A stretch of 64,000 nt of DNA from Cypionkella psychrotolerans. Lineage in GTDB: Bacteria; Pseudomonadota; Alphaproteobacteria; Rhodobacterales; Rhodobacteraceae. The stretch covers positions 62,001-126,000 of the forward strand of contig NZ_LGIC01000006.1 in the NCBI RefSeq assembly GCF_001294535.1. The letters are read 5' to 3'. The notes below the pieces were generated by a model. That model did not search any database and was not told the origin of the DNA. It worked only from the letters and a program-made list of their open reading frames with translations. Numbering within the stretch: the first letter of the stretch is position 1; each line of letters begins with the position of its first letter. The translations under genes and the position numbers were made by a program. Of this stretch, positions 18,410 through 28,035 are shown piece by piece.

Positions 18410-20106
18410 AGCTGAAAACAGCCCTTCTCGGGGCGGCCTGCGCGCTGTCTTTCGCGCCCGCCGCTTTCGCAGATCGTGGCACCGATGGCGAGGTGAAGTT
18501 CACCTTCCCGCAGGCGGTCTCGATCATGAACCCGTTCCTGTCCTCGGGCACCAAGGACGTCTATGCGGCCTCTCTGGTGCTGGAGCCGCTGGCGGGCTTT
18601 GACGCCGATGGCGTTATCATCCCGAAACTTGTTACCGAAATCCCAACACTGGAAAACGGCGGCATCTCGGCCGATCTGACCAGCATCACTTGGAAGCTGC
18701 TGCCCGATCTGAAATGGTCGGATGGCTCGCCCGTCACCGCCGATGACGCCGTGTTCACCGCGGCTTACTGCATGGACCCGGCAGGCGGCTGCGCGCAGCT
18801 TTCCAAGTTCGATGGCGTGGCGAAGGTTGAGGCTGTCGATGCCTCGACCGTGAAAGTTACCTTCACCGGGCCAAAACCGAACCCCTACACCGCTTTCGTG
18901 GGCGCGCTGTCGCCGATCCTGCAAAAGGCACAATTCGCGGCCTGCCAAGGTGCTGCTGCCCCGACCTGCACCGATCCGAACAACATGCCCATCGGCACCG
19001 GCCCGTTCAAAGTCACCGGCTTTACCGTCAATGACACCGTGACCTTGGCGATGAACGAAAACTACCGCGATCCGGCGAAACCGGCGTTTGCTTCCGCTGT
19101 GATCAAAGGCGGCGGCGATGCTGAAGGTTCGGCACGCGCCGTGATGGAAACCGGCGAGTTCGACTACGCCTGGAACACGCAAATTCCGCCCGACAGCCAA
19201 GCCTCGATGACCGCCGCTGGTAAAGGTGAGTTCGTGGTGGCCTTCGGCACGCTTGTCGAGCGCATCGAGATGAACATGACCGACCCCGATCCGGCATTGC
19301 CGGAGGGCGAGCGTGCGACCGCAAAGCACCCCCACCCGATCCTGTCCGATATCAAGGTGCGCACCGCTTTGTCGAAAGCCATCGACCGTCAGATCCTGTC
19401 GGATGTAGGCTATGGCGCAGGCGGCAAGCCGACCTGCAACGTGGTCCCCGCGCCGGACGCTTGGGCCTCGGACAACACCGGTTGCATCGCGCAGGATATG
19501 GAAGGCGCGAAGAAACTGCTGGATGAGGCAGGCTGGGTTCCCGGTGCCGATGGCATCCGTGAGAAAGACGGCAAGAAGCTGCACATCCTCTATCAATCCA
19601 CCGTCAACCCGATCCGCCAAGACTTCCAAGCCTTGGTCAAAGACTGGTGGACCGAGCTGGGTGTGGATGTTGAGCTGAAAGCCATCGACCCGTCGGTGTT
19701 CTTCGGCGGTGATGCAGGCTCGCCCGACACGTTCCAGAAGTTCTATGCCGATGTTGAGATGTATGCCAACAACTCGGACGGCACCGATCCGGAAACCTAT
19801 CTCTCGCAATACCAATGCGTGAACGCGCCTTCGCCTGAGAACCAATGGCAGGGTGAGAACATGAACCGCTACTGTGACCCGGCCTATGATGCCAAGGTCA
19901 AGGTTCTGACCACCACGGTTGATGTGGCCGAGCGTCAGAAAATCGCCAAGGAACTCAACGACATGGTGACGAAAGACTCGATGACCGTGATCCCGTTGGT
20001 GCACCGCGGCACCTTGTCGGCCCATTCCAACACCCTTGGCGGCGTGAAAATCAACGCTTGGGATTCGGAAATGTGGAACGTCGCAGACTGGTTCCGCGTG
20101 AAGTGA
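18406..20106 (+). CDS. Oligopeptide ABC transporter substrate-binding protein
   Basis: Family 5 periplasmic binding protein of 566 residues. A Sec signal peptide is visible (LLGAACALSFAPAAFA), with probable cleavage just before DRGTDGEV. Inside are LKWSDGSPVTADDAVFT and MPIGTGPFKVTGF, typical of the family. A strong AAGGAG lies 6 bases before the ATG. In contrast to the first system's Tat-exported protein, this one uses Sec. Several cysteines (for example CMDPAGGC, CQGAAAPTC, CNVVPAPDAWASDNTGC) suggest disulfides. Confidence 0.92.
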   Translation: MKLKTALLGAACALSFAPAAFADRGTDGEVKFTFPQAVSIMNPFLSSGTKDVYAASLVLEPLAGFDADGVIIPKLVTEIPTLENGGISADLTSITWKLLPDLKWSDGSPVTADDAVFTAAYCMDPAGGCAQLSKFDGVAKVEAVDASTVKVTFTGPKPNPYTAFVGALSPILQKAQFAACQGAAAPTCTDPNNMPIGTGPFKVTGFTVNDTVTLAMNENYRDPAKPAFASAVIKGGGDAEGSARAVMETGEFDYAWNTQIPPDSQASMTAAGKGEFVVAFGTLVERIEMNMTDPDPALPEGERATAKHPHPILSDIKVRTALSKAIDRQILSDVGYGAGGKPTCNVVPAPDAWASDNTGCIAQDMEGAKKLLDEAGWVPGADGIREKDGKKLHILYQSTVNPIRQDFQALVKDWWTELGVDVELKAIDPSVFFGGDAGSPDTFQKFYADVEMYANNSDGTDPETYLSQYQCVNAPSPENQWQGENMNRYCDPAYDAKVKVLTTTVDVAERQKIAKELNDMVTKDSMTVIPLVHRGTLSAHSNTLGGVKINAWDSEMWNVADWFRVK

Positions 20107-20117
20107 TCTGAAATCGG

Positions 20118-20138
20118 CGGGGCCTGTGATTGGCCCCG
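20118..20138 (+). terminator. Hairpin after the second binding-protein gene
   Basis: CGGGGCC-TGTGATT-GGCCCCG is a 7-bp stem 12 bases after the stop. No U tract follows. It probably works as a 3'-end stabiliser or attenuator together with the pyrimidine tract that follows. Confidence 0.5.
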
Positions 20139-20181
20139 TCCCCTTCGGGCATGTGCTGCGAACCCCGCTGCGTTCTCGATG

Positions 20182-20311
20182 GCCTCACCCCTTACCCCCT
20201 CTCCACCGCCCTCGCTGTCCTCCACCTGCTCGTTCCACCCCTCTCAGCGCTTTCCCTTTCGCGAGCACCCTCACCCCCTACCCCTCTCCTCCACCCTCAC
20301 CCCCTCCCCCC
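20182..20311 (+). other. C/T-rich, G-poor spacer with CCTCACCCC repeats
   Basis: About 130 bases in the binding protein-permease gap are dominated by C and T, with CTCACCCC units at about 20184, 20270 and 20295 and several TCC(T)CC blocks. No protein is supported. A C-rich, G-poor, weakly structured transcript is what Rho prefers for loading, so a rut-like attenuator is the leading idea. Confidence 0.5.
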
Positions 20312-20338
20312 AAGATCTGACCAAAGGCGTCGCCGCGT

Positions 20339-21346
20339 ATGCTCACCTTCACGCTCCGCAGGTTATTACTGGCCATCCCGACGCTTTTCGTCATCTCTTT
20401 GGTGATCTTTCTGCTGGTCGATCTCGCCCCCGGCTCGCCGATGTCGGAAATCCCGCTGACCGTCCCGCCCGACGTGCGCCGCAAAATGATTGAGGCTTTG
20501 GGCGCAGATCAGCCCGTGTTCGTGCGCTATGTGCTGTGGCTGCGGCAGTTCTTTTGGGTGGAACCTGCCACTTTGTTCGACGGTTGGTTCGGCACCAACT
20601 GGGCGGGCGGTGAGCAGCGCATCCTGTCATGGCAATCGCGCGCGCCGGTGTTCACCATCATCGGTCAGCGTATCCCGCAGACCCTGACCGTGATCGGCAC
20701 CGCTTATCTTGTCGGCATTCTGATCGCTCTGCCGATCGGCATCTATTCTGCCTACCGTCAATATTCGCTGTTCGACCAGTTGGGCACGCTGTTCGCGATG
20801 ATTGGCTTTTCGGTGCCGACGTTCTTTTCCGGCACCCTGATCATCATCATCTTCGCCGTCACTTTGGGCTGGTTTCCGACCAAGTATGACACCAACCTGC
20901 ATGTCACTGACTGGGCGAGTTTCGTCAAGCAACTGCAACAAATGGCGATGCCGGTGATGACTTTGGGTCTGGCGAATGCCGCCGTGATCAGCCGCTATAT
21001 GCGATCATCTATGCTCGACAATATGGGGATGGATTACGTCCGCACTGCGCGGGCCAAGGGCATGTCTGAACGCGTCGTGGTGCTGAAACATGTGCTGCGC
21101 AACTCGATGATCCCGGTGGTCACGGTGATCGCTTTGGGCATCCCCTCGATTTTCGGCGGCGCGATTATCACCGAAAACCTATTCGGCGTGAATGGCATCG
21201 GCGCCGCGCTGATCGGCGCGATCCATGCCTCTGACCTGCCAATGGTGCAAACCCTCGCCTTCATCTTCGCCGTGCTGATCGTCAGCTTCAACCTGATTGC
21301 CGATGTGCTTTACGGCTTGCTCGACCCAAGGATTCGCTATGACTGA
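20339..21346 (+). CDS. Oligopeptide ABC transporter permease (OppB type)
   Basis: 335-residue membrane permease beginning MLTFTLRRLLLAIPTLFVIS, a standard N-terminus for the family. The EAA-type loop is visible as TARAKGMSERVVVLKHVLR, and the C-terminus LLDPRIRYD is typical. It overlaps the following permease gene by 8 bases. The start follows AAGGCG at a somewhat long spacing. It is separated from the binding-protein gene by the 232-bp spacer with hairpin and C/T tract. Confidence 0.94.
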   Translation: MLTFTLRRLLLAIPTLFVISLVIFLLVDLAPGSPMSEIPLTVPPDVRRKMIEALGADQPVFVRYVLWLRQFFWVEPATLFDGWFGTNWAGGEQRILSWQSRAPVFTIIGQRIPQTLTVIGTAYLVGILIALPIGIYSAYRQYSLFDQLGTLFAMIGFSVPTFFSGTLIIIIFAVTLGWFPTKYDTNLHVTDWASFVKQLQQMAMPVMTLGLANAAVISRYMRSSMLDNMGMDYVRTARAKGMSERVVVLKHVLRNSMIPVVTVIALGIPSIFGGAIITENLFGVNGIGAALIGAIHASDLPMVQTLAFIFAVLIVSFNLIADVLYGLLDPRIRYD

Positions 21347-22250
21347 GGTGATCACCGCCATCGAGAAACCCGAAAGTGCGCTGCGCGCGATCTGGCACCA
21401 ATTTCGCACCCACAAGGGCGCGGTGTTCGGCCTTATCGTGCTGTCCTTGCTGATCATCGCCGTGGTGATCGGCCCCTACCTGTGGCACCCCGAGAAGCTG
21501 ACGGTGGTTGAGGCGCTGAAATCCAAGAACAAGGGCCCCAGCCTGCGCTTCCCGCTTGGCACCGATCAGTTAGGCCGCGACATGCTGCAACGGATGATTG
21601 CAGCGGGCAAAGTGTCGTTGGCCGTGGGCTTTGTCGCCATGATGATCGCCATCATTTTCGGCACCTTGATCGGCGTGCTGGCAGGCTACTACCGCCGCTT
21701 GGACGGCCCGCTGATGCGGCTGACGGATATGTTTCTGGCCCTGCCCTTGGTGCCGCTGCTACTGGTGATCATGATGCTGTTCCGCGACCGCACCGCGAGC
21801 ATCCTTGGCCCGGAACTCGGCGCGTTTACCCTGATCGTGTTCGCCATCGGCATCACCTCATGGATGCAAGCCGCCCGCATCGTGCGCGGCGAGGTGTTGG
21901 CGCTGAAGGAACGCGAATATGTCCTCGCCGCGCGCTCCATCGGTTCGGCTTCAAGACGCATCATCACAAGGCACATCCTGCCCAACGTCGTCTCGCCGGT
22001 GATGGTCGCCGCCACCTTGGGCATTGCTGAGGCAATCATCACCGAATCCGTACTGTCCTTCCTTGGCCTTGGCTTCCCGCCAGATTTCCCAACATGGGGC
22101 CGGTTGCTGTTCGATGGGCTCAGCTACATGCAGGTCTACCCCGAGCGGGTGATCTGGCCCGGCCTTGCGATCTCGTTGACGGTGCTCTCGGTGAACTATA
22201 TCGGAGACGGATTGCGCGACGCTTTGGACCCGCGCATCCGGGGGCGCTGA
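21339..22250 (+). CDS. Oligopeptide ABC transporter permease (OppC type)
   Basis: 303-residue permease. It has PLGTDQLGRDMLQRMIAAGK, a conserved OppC motif, and the EAA-type loop REYVLAARSIGSASRRIITR. The C-terminus is DALDPRIRGR. The ATG at 21339 is taken because conserved sequence starts just after it and it overlaps the OppB stop; the frame is open to 21297 within OppB. It completes the second transporter. Confidence 0.94.
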   Translation: MTEVITAIEKPESALRAIWHQFRTHKGAVFGLIVLSLLIIAVVIGPYLWHPEKLTVVEALKSKNKGPSLRFPLGTDQLGRDMLQRMIAAGKVSLAVGFVAMMIAIIFGTLIGVLAGYYRRLDGPLMRLTDMFLALPLVPLLLVIMMLFRDRTASILGPELGAFTLIVFAIGITSWMQAARIVRGEVLALKEREYVLAARSIGSASRRIITRHILPNVVSPVMVAATLGIAEAIITESVLSFLGLGFPPDFPTWGRLLFDGLSYMQVYPERVIWPGLAISLTVLSVNYIGDGLRDALDPRIRGR

Positions 22251-22256
22251 TATTCT

Positions 22257-23195
22257 ATGAAGTTACTGTTGATCCACACTGGCGGCACCATTGGCATGGT
22301 GGCGACGCCGACAGGTTTCGCGCCCGCTGAAGGCGTGATTGAGGCCGCCTTGGCCGATCTGGGCGCAAGCCATGTCACGCTGCTGCCCTTGCTGCCGCTG
22401 ATTGATTCTTCGCAAGCGACGCCCGCCGATTGGAACCGCATCGCGGCAGCGATCTTCGACAATCACAGCGATTACAATGGCTTCATCGTCACCCATGGAA
22501 CGGATACGCTTGCTTTCACCGCAAGCGCTTTGTGCTTTGCACTGGCAGGCCTGAAACGCCCGGTGATCCTGACCGGGGCGATGCGCCCGCTGACGGTGGA
22601 GAAATCGGACGGGGTGCAGAACCTGTCCGACGCGCTGAAAGCCGCCGAAACCGCCCCGCCCGGCATCTGGGTGCAGTTCTCAGGCCAACTGCTGCACGGC
22701 ACGAGGGTACGCAAAGCCCATAGCTCTGCGCTGGATGCTTTCACCGCCAGCCGCAGCGCGGTCCCGCCGCTGCAACCCGGCAAAACCCCCAGCTTCACCG
22801 CCTACAAGCCCGCCGAGATCGGCATTCTCAGCATGGCCCCCGGCCAGTCCGAAGCGTACCTCGCCCATGCCCTAACCACCCTCGATGCCGTGGTGCTGCG
22901 GGTGTTCGGCGCGGGCACCATTCCCGAAACCCCCGCCCTGCGCGCAGGCCTACTCGCCGCGCAAGCCCGCAACACGCCCGTAATCGCGATCAGCCAATCC
23001 CCCAAGGGCGGCATCGCTTTGGGCACCTATGCCGCTGGAAATCTGCTGCTGGAGGCGGGTGTGATCGACGGCCGCGATATGACCCCCGAGGCCGCCTATA
23101 CCAAACTTGCACATGTGCTGAGCCTGCCTGCAGACCAGCGCCAAGCCGCCCTCGCCCGCACGCTCTGCGGTGAGGTCAGTGCATCCCGGCCTTGA
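22257..23195 (+). CDS. Asparaginase-family amidohydrolase
   Basis: 312-residue cytoplasmic member of the asparaginase/glutaminase family, which hydrolyses L-asparagine to aspartate and ammonia. The first active-site motif HTGGTIGM is at residues 7-14, with the nucleophilic Thr, and the second is IVTHGTDTLAFTA. There is no signal peptide. It starts 6 bp after the permease gene, so it is probably the last gene of the transporter operon and may deamidate imported substrates. Its 3' end overlaps the convergent DUF3422 gene by 20 bases. Confidence 0.9.
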   Translation: MKLLLIHTGGTIGMVATPTGFAPAEGVIEAALADLGASHVTLLPLLPLIDSSQATPADWNRIAAAIFDNHSDYNGFIVTHGTDTLAFTASALCFALAGLKRPVILTGAMRPLTVEKSDGVQNLSDALKAAETAPPGIWVQFSGQLLHGTRVRKAHSSALDAFTASRSAVPPLQPGKTPSFTAYKPAEIGILSMAPGQSEAYLAHALTTLDAVVLRVFGAGTIPETPALRAGLLAAQARNTPVIAISQSPKGGIALGTYAAGNLLLEAGVIDGRDMTPEAAYTKLAHVLSLPADQRQAALARTLCGEVSASRP

Positions 23196-24450
23196 TCCGC
23201 CGAAGCGCGCCCCACACGCCCAGCACCACCAAGGGCGTCAGCACCGCCATCGCGACGCCTTTGGACACTGCAAGCCCCTCGATCAGCGGATAGGCGACAT
23301 AACCCGCCAAAGACACCGCGTAATAGCTGATCGCCACCACCGACAGCCCCTCGACGGTGTGCTGCAAGCGCAGGGCCAGATCCGCGCGCCTATCCATGCT
23401 TTCCAGCAGCTTCTGGTTCTGCGCCGAACGCTCGACATCGACCCGCGTGCGCAGCAATTCCGCCGCCCGTTGCGCCCGCTCCGCCATCGAGCCCAGCCGC
23501 GCCTCGGCAGATTTCACCGTCCGCATCGCCGGATCATAGCGCCGCATCATGAACTCGCCAAAGGTTTGCCGTCCCTGCACGCGCTCCTCACGCAGGGCCG
23601 AAATCCGCTGGTTCACAATCGCCTCATAGGCCCCGGTCGCGCCGAACCGGAAGCTATGCTGCACCGCCAGAGACTCCAATTCCGCCGAAATCGCCAGCAA
23701 TTCATGCAAAGCCGCTTCCGCAGGCCGCGACACCCCGTCCAAGCCTGAAACCAAAGCTGACAGCCGTGGATCCAAAGCGTTCAGCCGCCCCGTCAGCCCG
23801 CGCGCCCGCATCAGCCCCAGCATCGACATGGCGCGATAGGTCTCAACCTCGCACAAACGCTGCACAATCCGGCCAATCCGCCGCGCACCTGCCTCGGGGC
23901 GCACGAACACCGCAAAGCGCATGTTGCCCGCCGGATCAATCCGAAAATCCCCGGCGATCAGCGCAGCACCATCCACCACCCGTGCCACCGCAAGGCTTTC
24001 GGGCACGAACCATTCCTCTAGCTTGGCGAGCATGGCGGCCTCGTCCTCCATTATCTCCACCCGGATCAGCACCGCCGCCACCCGCTTGCCGGGGGCCGCC
24101 TCAACCCAATCCTCAGGAAAAACCTCCATCTCGGCAGGGTCAAACGCCCGCGCCGACAGCACCGGCGTGAAGGCGGAATAGGTGACGAACTCGGTATGGC
24201 TCTCCCATTTCACATCCGCCCGCCCCAAAGGCCCCGAGAAATGCGTCGCATCGGGCTGCGGATGCGCCGATCCATTGCGGTCCAGCAGGGCGAGCAAATG
24301 CGCACGGTCTGCCCCCCGGTCGCGGTTTTGCGCCTCAACGGGTTCCTTGATCGCGATATAGGCCGCCACACAGGGGGCAGCCAATGCCGGGAAAGGACGC
24401 GCGTGCAACTCGTTGACCAAAGCATAGCGCAGGGGGTGATCGGTGGTCAT
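23176..24450 (-). CDS. DUF3422 family membrane protein
   Basis: 424-residue protein that matches my recollection of the DUF3422 family in length and in its N-terminus (HPLRYALVNELHARPFPAL). The family function is unknown. The main part is soluble with long helices; two hydrophobic segments near the C-terminus (VVAISYYAVSLAGYVAYPLI and AMAVLTPLVVLGVWGAL) anchor it in the membrane. It is convergent with the asparaginase gene and is not obviously part of its operon. Confidence 0.85.
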   Translation of the reverse strand: MTTDHPLRYALVNELHARPFPALAAPCVAAYIAIKEPVEAQNRDRGADRAHLLALLDRNGSAHPQPDATHFSGPLGRADVKWESHTEFVTYSAFTPVLSARAFDPAEMEVFPEDWVEAAPGKRVAAVLIRVEIMEDEAAMLAKLEEWFVPESLAVARVVDGAALIAGDFRIDPAGNMRFAVFVRPEAGARRIGRIVQRLCEVETYRAMSMLGLMRARGLTGRLNALDPRLSALVSGLDGVSRPAEAALHELLAISAELESLAVQHSFRFGATGAYEAIVNQRISALREERVQGRQTFGEFMMRRYDPAMRTVKSAEARLGSMAERAQRAAELLRTRVDVERSAQNQKLLESMDRRADLALRLQHTVEGLSVVAISYYAVSLAGYVAYPLIEGLAVSKGVAMAVLTPLVVLGVWGALRRIKAGMH

Positions 24451-24552
24451 AGTTAAGCCTTACGTCAGTAGAGGTGACCCATTTGGGCGCGTCCGCGCCA
24501 CGAGGGCCAGCATTTTCGCAGAATACCGGGGTATGCACCCACGCTGTTGCAG

Positions 24553-24582
24553 AAAAGCAAAACCCCGGCACAAAGGCCGGGG
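24553..24582 (-). terminator. Rho-independent terminator of pntAB
   Basis: Read on minus, CCCCGGC-CTTTGT-GCCGGGG is followed by TTTTGCTTTT. It lies about 40 bases past the pntB stop codon. Confidence 0.8.
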
Positions 24583-24594
24583 CTTCATGGGTAG

Positions 24595-24614
24595 GGTGCG
24601 TGCTTGCACGCACC
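24595..24614. repeat. Hairpin GGTGCGTGC-TT-GCACGCACC
   Basis: Perfect 9-bp inverted repeat with a 2-base loop right after pntB, ahead of the terminator. I recall similar GGGTAGGGTGCGTGC elements between genes in this bacterial group. Confidence 0.5.
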
Positions 24615-24618
24615 TTGC

Positions 24619-26052
24619 TCAATCAATCATCGGCAACAACGCGTCCAACGACTTCTTCGCATCACCATAGAACATCCGGGTGTTCTCTTTATAGAACAAT
24701 GGGTTCTCGATCCCCGAATAGCCGGTGCCTTGGCCCCGCTTGCTGACAAACACCTGCTTTGCCTTCCAGCATTCCAACACCGGCATCCCGGCGATGGGGC
24801 TATTGGGATCTTCCTGCGCCGCCGGGTTAACGATGTCATTCGAGCCAATCACGATCGCCACATCCGTCGTCGGGAAATCCTCGTTGATCTCGTCCATCTC
24901 CATGACGATATCGTAAGGCACCTTCGCTTCGGCCAAGAGCACGTTCATATGCCCCGGCAAACGCCCCGCAACCGGGTGAATGGCAAAGCGCACGGTCTTG
25001 CCCGCCGCCCGCAGCTTCCGCGTCAACTCGCTGACCGATTGCTGCGCCTGCGCCACCGCCATGCCGTACCCCGGAATGATGATAATGCTGTCCGCATCGT
25101 TCAAAGCCGCCGCAACCCCTTCGGCATCAATCGCCACCTGTTCGCCGGTGACTTCCATCGCCGGGCCCGTGGTGCCGCCAAAGCCGCCCAAGATCACCGA
25201 AATGAACGAACGGTTCATCGCTTTACACATGATATAGCTTAGAATTGCACCAGATGAGCCCACCAGCGCGCCCACCACGATCAGCAAATCGTTCGACAGC
25301 GAGAACCCAATCGCCGCCGCCGCCCAACCTGAATAGCTGTTCAGCATCGACACCACGACCGGCATATCCGCGCCGCCGATGCCCATGATCAGATGATACC
25401 CGATGAACAGTGCCGCCACGGTCATGCCCAGCAGCGCCAAGGTCGATCCGGTTTGCAGATACACCACCAGCAGCACCAGCGACACAATCGCCGCCGTCGC
25501 ATTCAGCAAATGCCCGCCCGGCAGCTTTTTCGCCTTGCCGTCAACCTTGCCCGCCAGCTTGCCAAAGGCGACCACCGAGCCGGTAAACGTCACCGCCCCG
25601 ATGAACACGCCCAAGAACGTTTCCACCCGCAGGATCGACACCTCGACCCCGGATTTATGCGCGATGACCGCCGCAAAACCATCCAGCAACGCCCGTGCAG
25701 CCTCATCCAAGCCACCAACCCGCACCATCTCGATATGGGTGTTATAGCCGATGAACACCGCAGCCAAACCAACCAGCGAGTGCATCGCGGCGACCAACTG
25801 CGGCATCTCGGTCATCTGCACGCGCTGCGCGACAACCCAGCCAATTGCACCGCCTGCTGCAATCATAACCAGCGAAATCAACCAGTTACTCGCCCCCGGC
25901 CCATACAAAGTCGCTGCAACCGCCAGCGCCATGCCGACGATGCCGTACCAGACCGCGCGCTTCGCACTCTCCTGCCCCGACAACCCGCCGAGCGATTGAA
26001 TGAACAAAACGGCTGCGACCACATAGGCCGCCGTGGTGAATCCATATTCCAT
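24619..26052 (-). CDS. pntB: NAD(P) transhydrogenase subunit beta
   Basis: Beta subunit of the proton-translocating transhydrogenase, which makes NADPH from NADH using the proton gradient. The 477-residue protein has many membrane segments in its first 290 residues and a soluble NADP(H)-binding domain at the end, with [31 protein letters not shown] and [15 protein letters not shown]. It starts 12 bp after the pntA stop in the same operon. Confidence 0.97.
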   Translation of the reverse strand: MEYGFTTAAYVVAAVLFIQSLGGLSGQESAKRAVWYGIVGMALAVAATLYGPGASNWLISLVMIAAGGAIGWVVAQRVQMTEMPQLVAAMHSLVGLAAVFIGYNTHIEMVRVGGLDEAARALLDGFAAVIAHKSGVEVSILRVETFLGVFIGAVTFTGSVVAFGKLAGKVDGKAKKLPGGHLLNATAAIVSLVLLVVYLQTGSTLALLGMTVAALFIGYHLIMGIGGADMPVVVSMLNSYSGWAAAAIGFSLSNDLLIVVGALVGSSGAILSYIMCKAMNRSFISVILGGFGGTTGPAMEVTGEQVAIDAEGVAAALNDADSIIIIPGYGMAVAQAQQSVSELTRKLRAAGKTVRFAIHPVAGRLPGHMNVLLAEAKVPYDIVMEMDEINEDFPTTDVAIVIGSNDIVNPAAQEDPNSPIAGMPVLECWKAKQVFVSKRGQGTGYSGIENPLFYKENTRMFYGDAKKSLDALLPMID

Positions 26053-26064
26053 ATGCCCGCTCCC

Positions 26065-27642
26065 TTACGACTTCTGGAACATGGCAAGCATGCGCCGGGT
26101 GACCATAAAGCCACCGAAAATGTTGATCCCCGCCATGAACACCGCAAGCGCCGCCAGCACCATCACCAGCCAACTGCCTGAGCCGATCTGCATCAGCGCG
26201 CCCAAGATGATGATCGAGGAAATCGCATTGGTGATCGCCATCAGCGGCGTGTGCAAAGAATGGCTGACGTTCCAGATTACCTGTACGCCGACATAAACCG
26301 ACAGCACGAACACGATAAAATGCGACATGAACGCCGCAGGCGCATAAAGCCCCGCGAGCAGGATCAACCCGCCGCCGATCACCAACATCCCAACCTGACT
26401 ACGGGTCTGCGCCTTGAACGCCACCACCTCTGCGGCGCGCTTTTCGTCATGGGTCAATTCCTTGACCTTTTCCTTCGGCTTTTGCACCGCAATCGCCGCG
26501 ATTTTCGGCGGCGGTGGCGGGAAGGTGATCTCGTGATCTTTGGCGACGGTCGCGCCCCGGATCACGTCATCACCCATATTGTGATCAATCACACCGTCTT
26601 TCTTTGGTGTAAGATCGGTCAGCATGTGCCTGATATTGGTGGAATAAAGCGTCGAGGCCTGTGCCGCCATCCGGCTGGGGAAATCGGTGTAGCCAACAAT
26701 CGTCACACCGTTATCCGACACGATCTTCTGATCCATCACCGTCAGATCGCAGTTGCCGCCCCGCTCGGCGGCCAAATCCATCACGACCGAACCCGGCTTC
26801 ATCATCGCCACCATATCGGCGGTCCACAGCTTCGGCGCGGGCCGTCCTGGGATCAGCGCGGTGGTGATCACGATGTCCATCTCGGGGGCCAACTCGCGGA
26901 ACTTCGCCAGTTGCTTGGCCGCAAAGGCCGGGCTAGAGGGCGCCGCGTAACCGCCCGTCGCAGCCCCATCGGGCAATTCGCTGGCATCAAACTCCAGATA
27001 CACAAAAGACGCGCCCATCGACTCGATCTGCTCGGCCACTTCTGGGCGCACGTCAAACGCATGCACAATCGCGCCCAAAGACACCGAGGTGCCAATCGCC
27101 GCCAACCCCGCCACGCCCGCGCCCACAACCAGCACCTTCGCCGGGGGAACCTTGCCCGCCGCCGTCACCTGCCCGGTGAAAAACCGCCCGAAGTTCGATC
27201 CCGCCTCAATCACCGCGCGATAACCCGCGATATTCGCCATCGACGACAAAGCGTCCATCTTCTGCGCGCGGCTGATCCGCGGCACCATATCCATCGCCAC
27301 CACGGTCGCGCCGCGCGCCTTGACGATTTCCAGCAACTCCGGGTTCTGTGCAGGCCAGAACATCGAGATCAACGTCTGGCCTTCCCGCAAAGCCTGCGCC
27401 TCGGCAACTTCCGGCCCACGCACCTTCACCAGCACGTCGGCGGCGGCAACCACATCGGCAGCCGAGGCGAGCACCTCAACCCCTGCCTTGGCATAAAGCG
27501 CGTCGGAAAACCCCGCCTTCGTCCCCGCCCCGGCCTGAATGACGCAAGTATGCCCCAGTTTCACCAGTTGCAGCGCCGAATCCGGGGTCATCGCCACCCG
27601 GTTCTCGCCTGCAAAAATCTCGCTCAACGCACCTATTTTCAC
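26065..27642 (-). CDS. pntA: NAD(P) transhydrogenase subunit alpha
   Basis: NAD(H)-binding alpha subunit, 525 residues. The N-terminal domain resembles alanine dehydrogenase ([20 protein letters not shown]) and has a Rossmann motif ([21 protein letters not shown]). The last 120 residues hold the membrane segments, so this is the fused, E. coli-like form rather than the split PntAA/PntAB form. The GTG at 27642, preceded by GGGGGA, was chosen because the conserved sequence starts there; the frame is open to 27678. Confidence 0.96.
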   Translation of the reverse strand: MKIGALSEIFAGENRVAMTPDSALQLVKLGHTCVIQAGAGTKAGFSDALYAKAGVEVLASAADVVAAADVLVKVRGPEVAEAQALREGQTLISMFWPAQNPELLEIVKARGATVVAMDMVPRISRAQKMDALSSMANIAGYRAVIEAGSNFGRFFTGQVTAAGKVPPAKVLVVGAGVAGLAAIGTSVSLGAIVHAFDVRPEVAEQIESMGASFVYLEFDASELPDGAATGGYAAPSSPAFAAKQLAKFRELAPEMDIVITTALIPGRPAPKLWTADMVAMMKPGSVVMDLAAERGGNCDLTVMDQKIVSDNGVTIVGYTDFPSRMAAQASTLYSTNIRHMLTDLTPKKDGVIDHNMGDDVIRGATVAKDHEITFPPPPPKIAAIAVQKPKEKVKELTHDEKRAAEVVAFKAQTRSQVGMLVIGGGLILLAGLYAPAAFMSHFIVFVLSVYVGVQVIWNVSHSLHTPLMAITNAISSIIILGALMQIGSGSWLVMVLAALAVFMAGINIFGGFMVTRRMLAMFQKS

Positions 27643-27953
27643 TGTGTTCCCCCGTAGTTTGCGCGGTTCAAGGAGCAACCGTGACCGCCAAATCCCCGCC
27701 GAGCCTTAACATTGAAGTTCAAGAGTTCAACGCCTGATTGCCGCTTCCGGCGAAAAACCTGTCGGCAATAAGCGATTGCGGCGCGAAAACCCACAGCGGC
27801 GACGGCGCAAAGGTCGATTTTTCCGCATCAAGACAGAAGCACAGACATTTTTCCCGAATGCGGTTATGTCGGCAATATCAACGGCATAGGCCTTAGAATC
27901 ATTGATAGCGCAAACATGGACGTTTCCTCGTGCTGCGCATCTCCCCGCAAATC

Positions 27954-27969
27954 ATTTCAAGCTTGAAAT
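27954..27969. promoter_or_regulatory. Palindromic operator ATTTCAAGCTTGAAAT upstream of kynU
   Basis: Perfect 16-bp palindrome 66 bp before the kynU start. The same sequence, extended to 18 bp, lies in the divergent promoter of the anthranilate-CoA cluster (55172-55189), next to which a MarR regulator is encoded. The right half contains TTGAAA, a possible -35 element. Confidence 0.75.
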
Positions 27970-27991
27970 TTTAACCATCCTCGGCTATTGC
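27963..27991 (+). promoter_or_regulatory. Candidate kynU promoter overlapping the operator
   Basis: TTGAAA (27963-27968), 17 bases, then TATTGC (27986-27991). The -10 match is weak (three of six), but the -35 lies within the palindrome, the expected layout for repression by occlusion. Confidence 0.4.
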
Positions 27992-28035
27992 CTCGCGCAA
28001 AGCAAACCTGCAACCTGCTCGAAACAGAGGCCGCC

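Larger units (their letters stand above)
27643..28035. other. Divergent spacer between pntA and kynU
   Basis: 393 bp with no supported gene. The kynU-proximal end holds the palindrome at 27954-27969 and a promoter candidate. The pntA-proximal end has TTGAAGTTCAAGAGTTCAA near 27713-27730, which contains loosely related TTCAA half-sites. No clear pntA promoter was recognised. Confidence 0.5.

Noticed and set aside
18388-20025. 545-codon frame antisense to the second binding-protein gene
   Set aside because: Mirror frame of a clear gene; not protein-like.
26251-27657. 468-codon frame antisense to pntA
   Set aside because: Arg/His-rich shadow of pntA.
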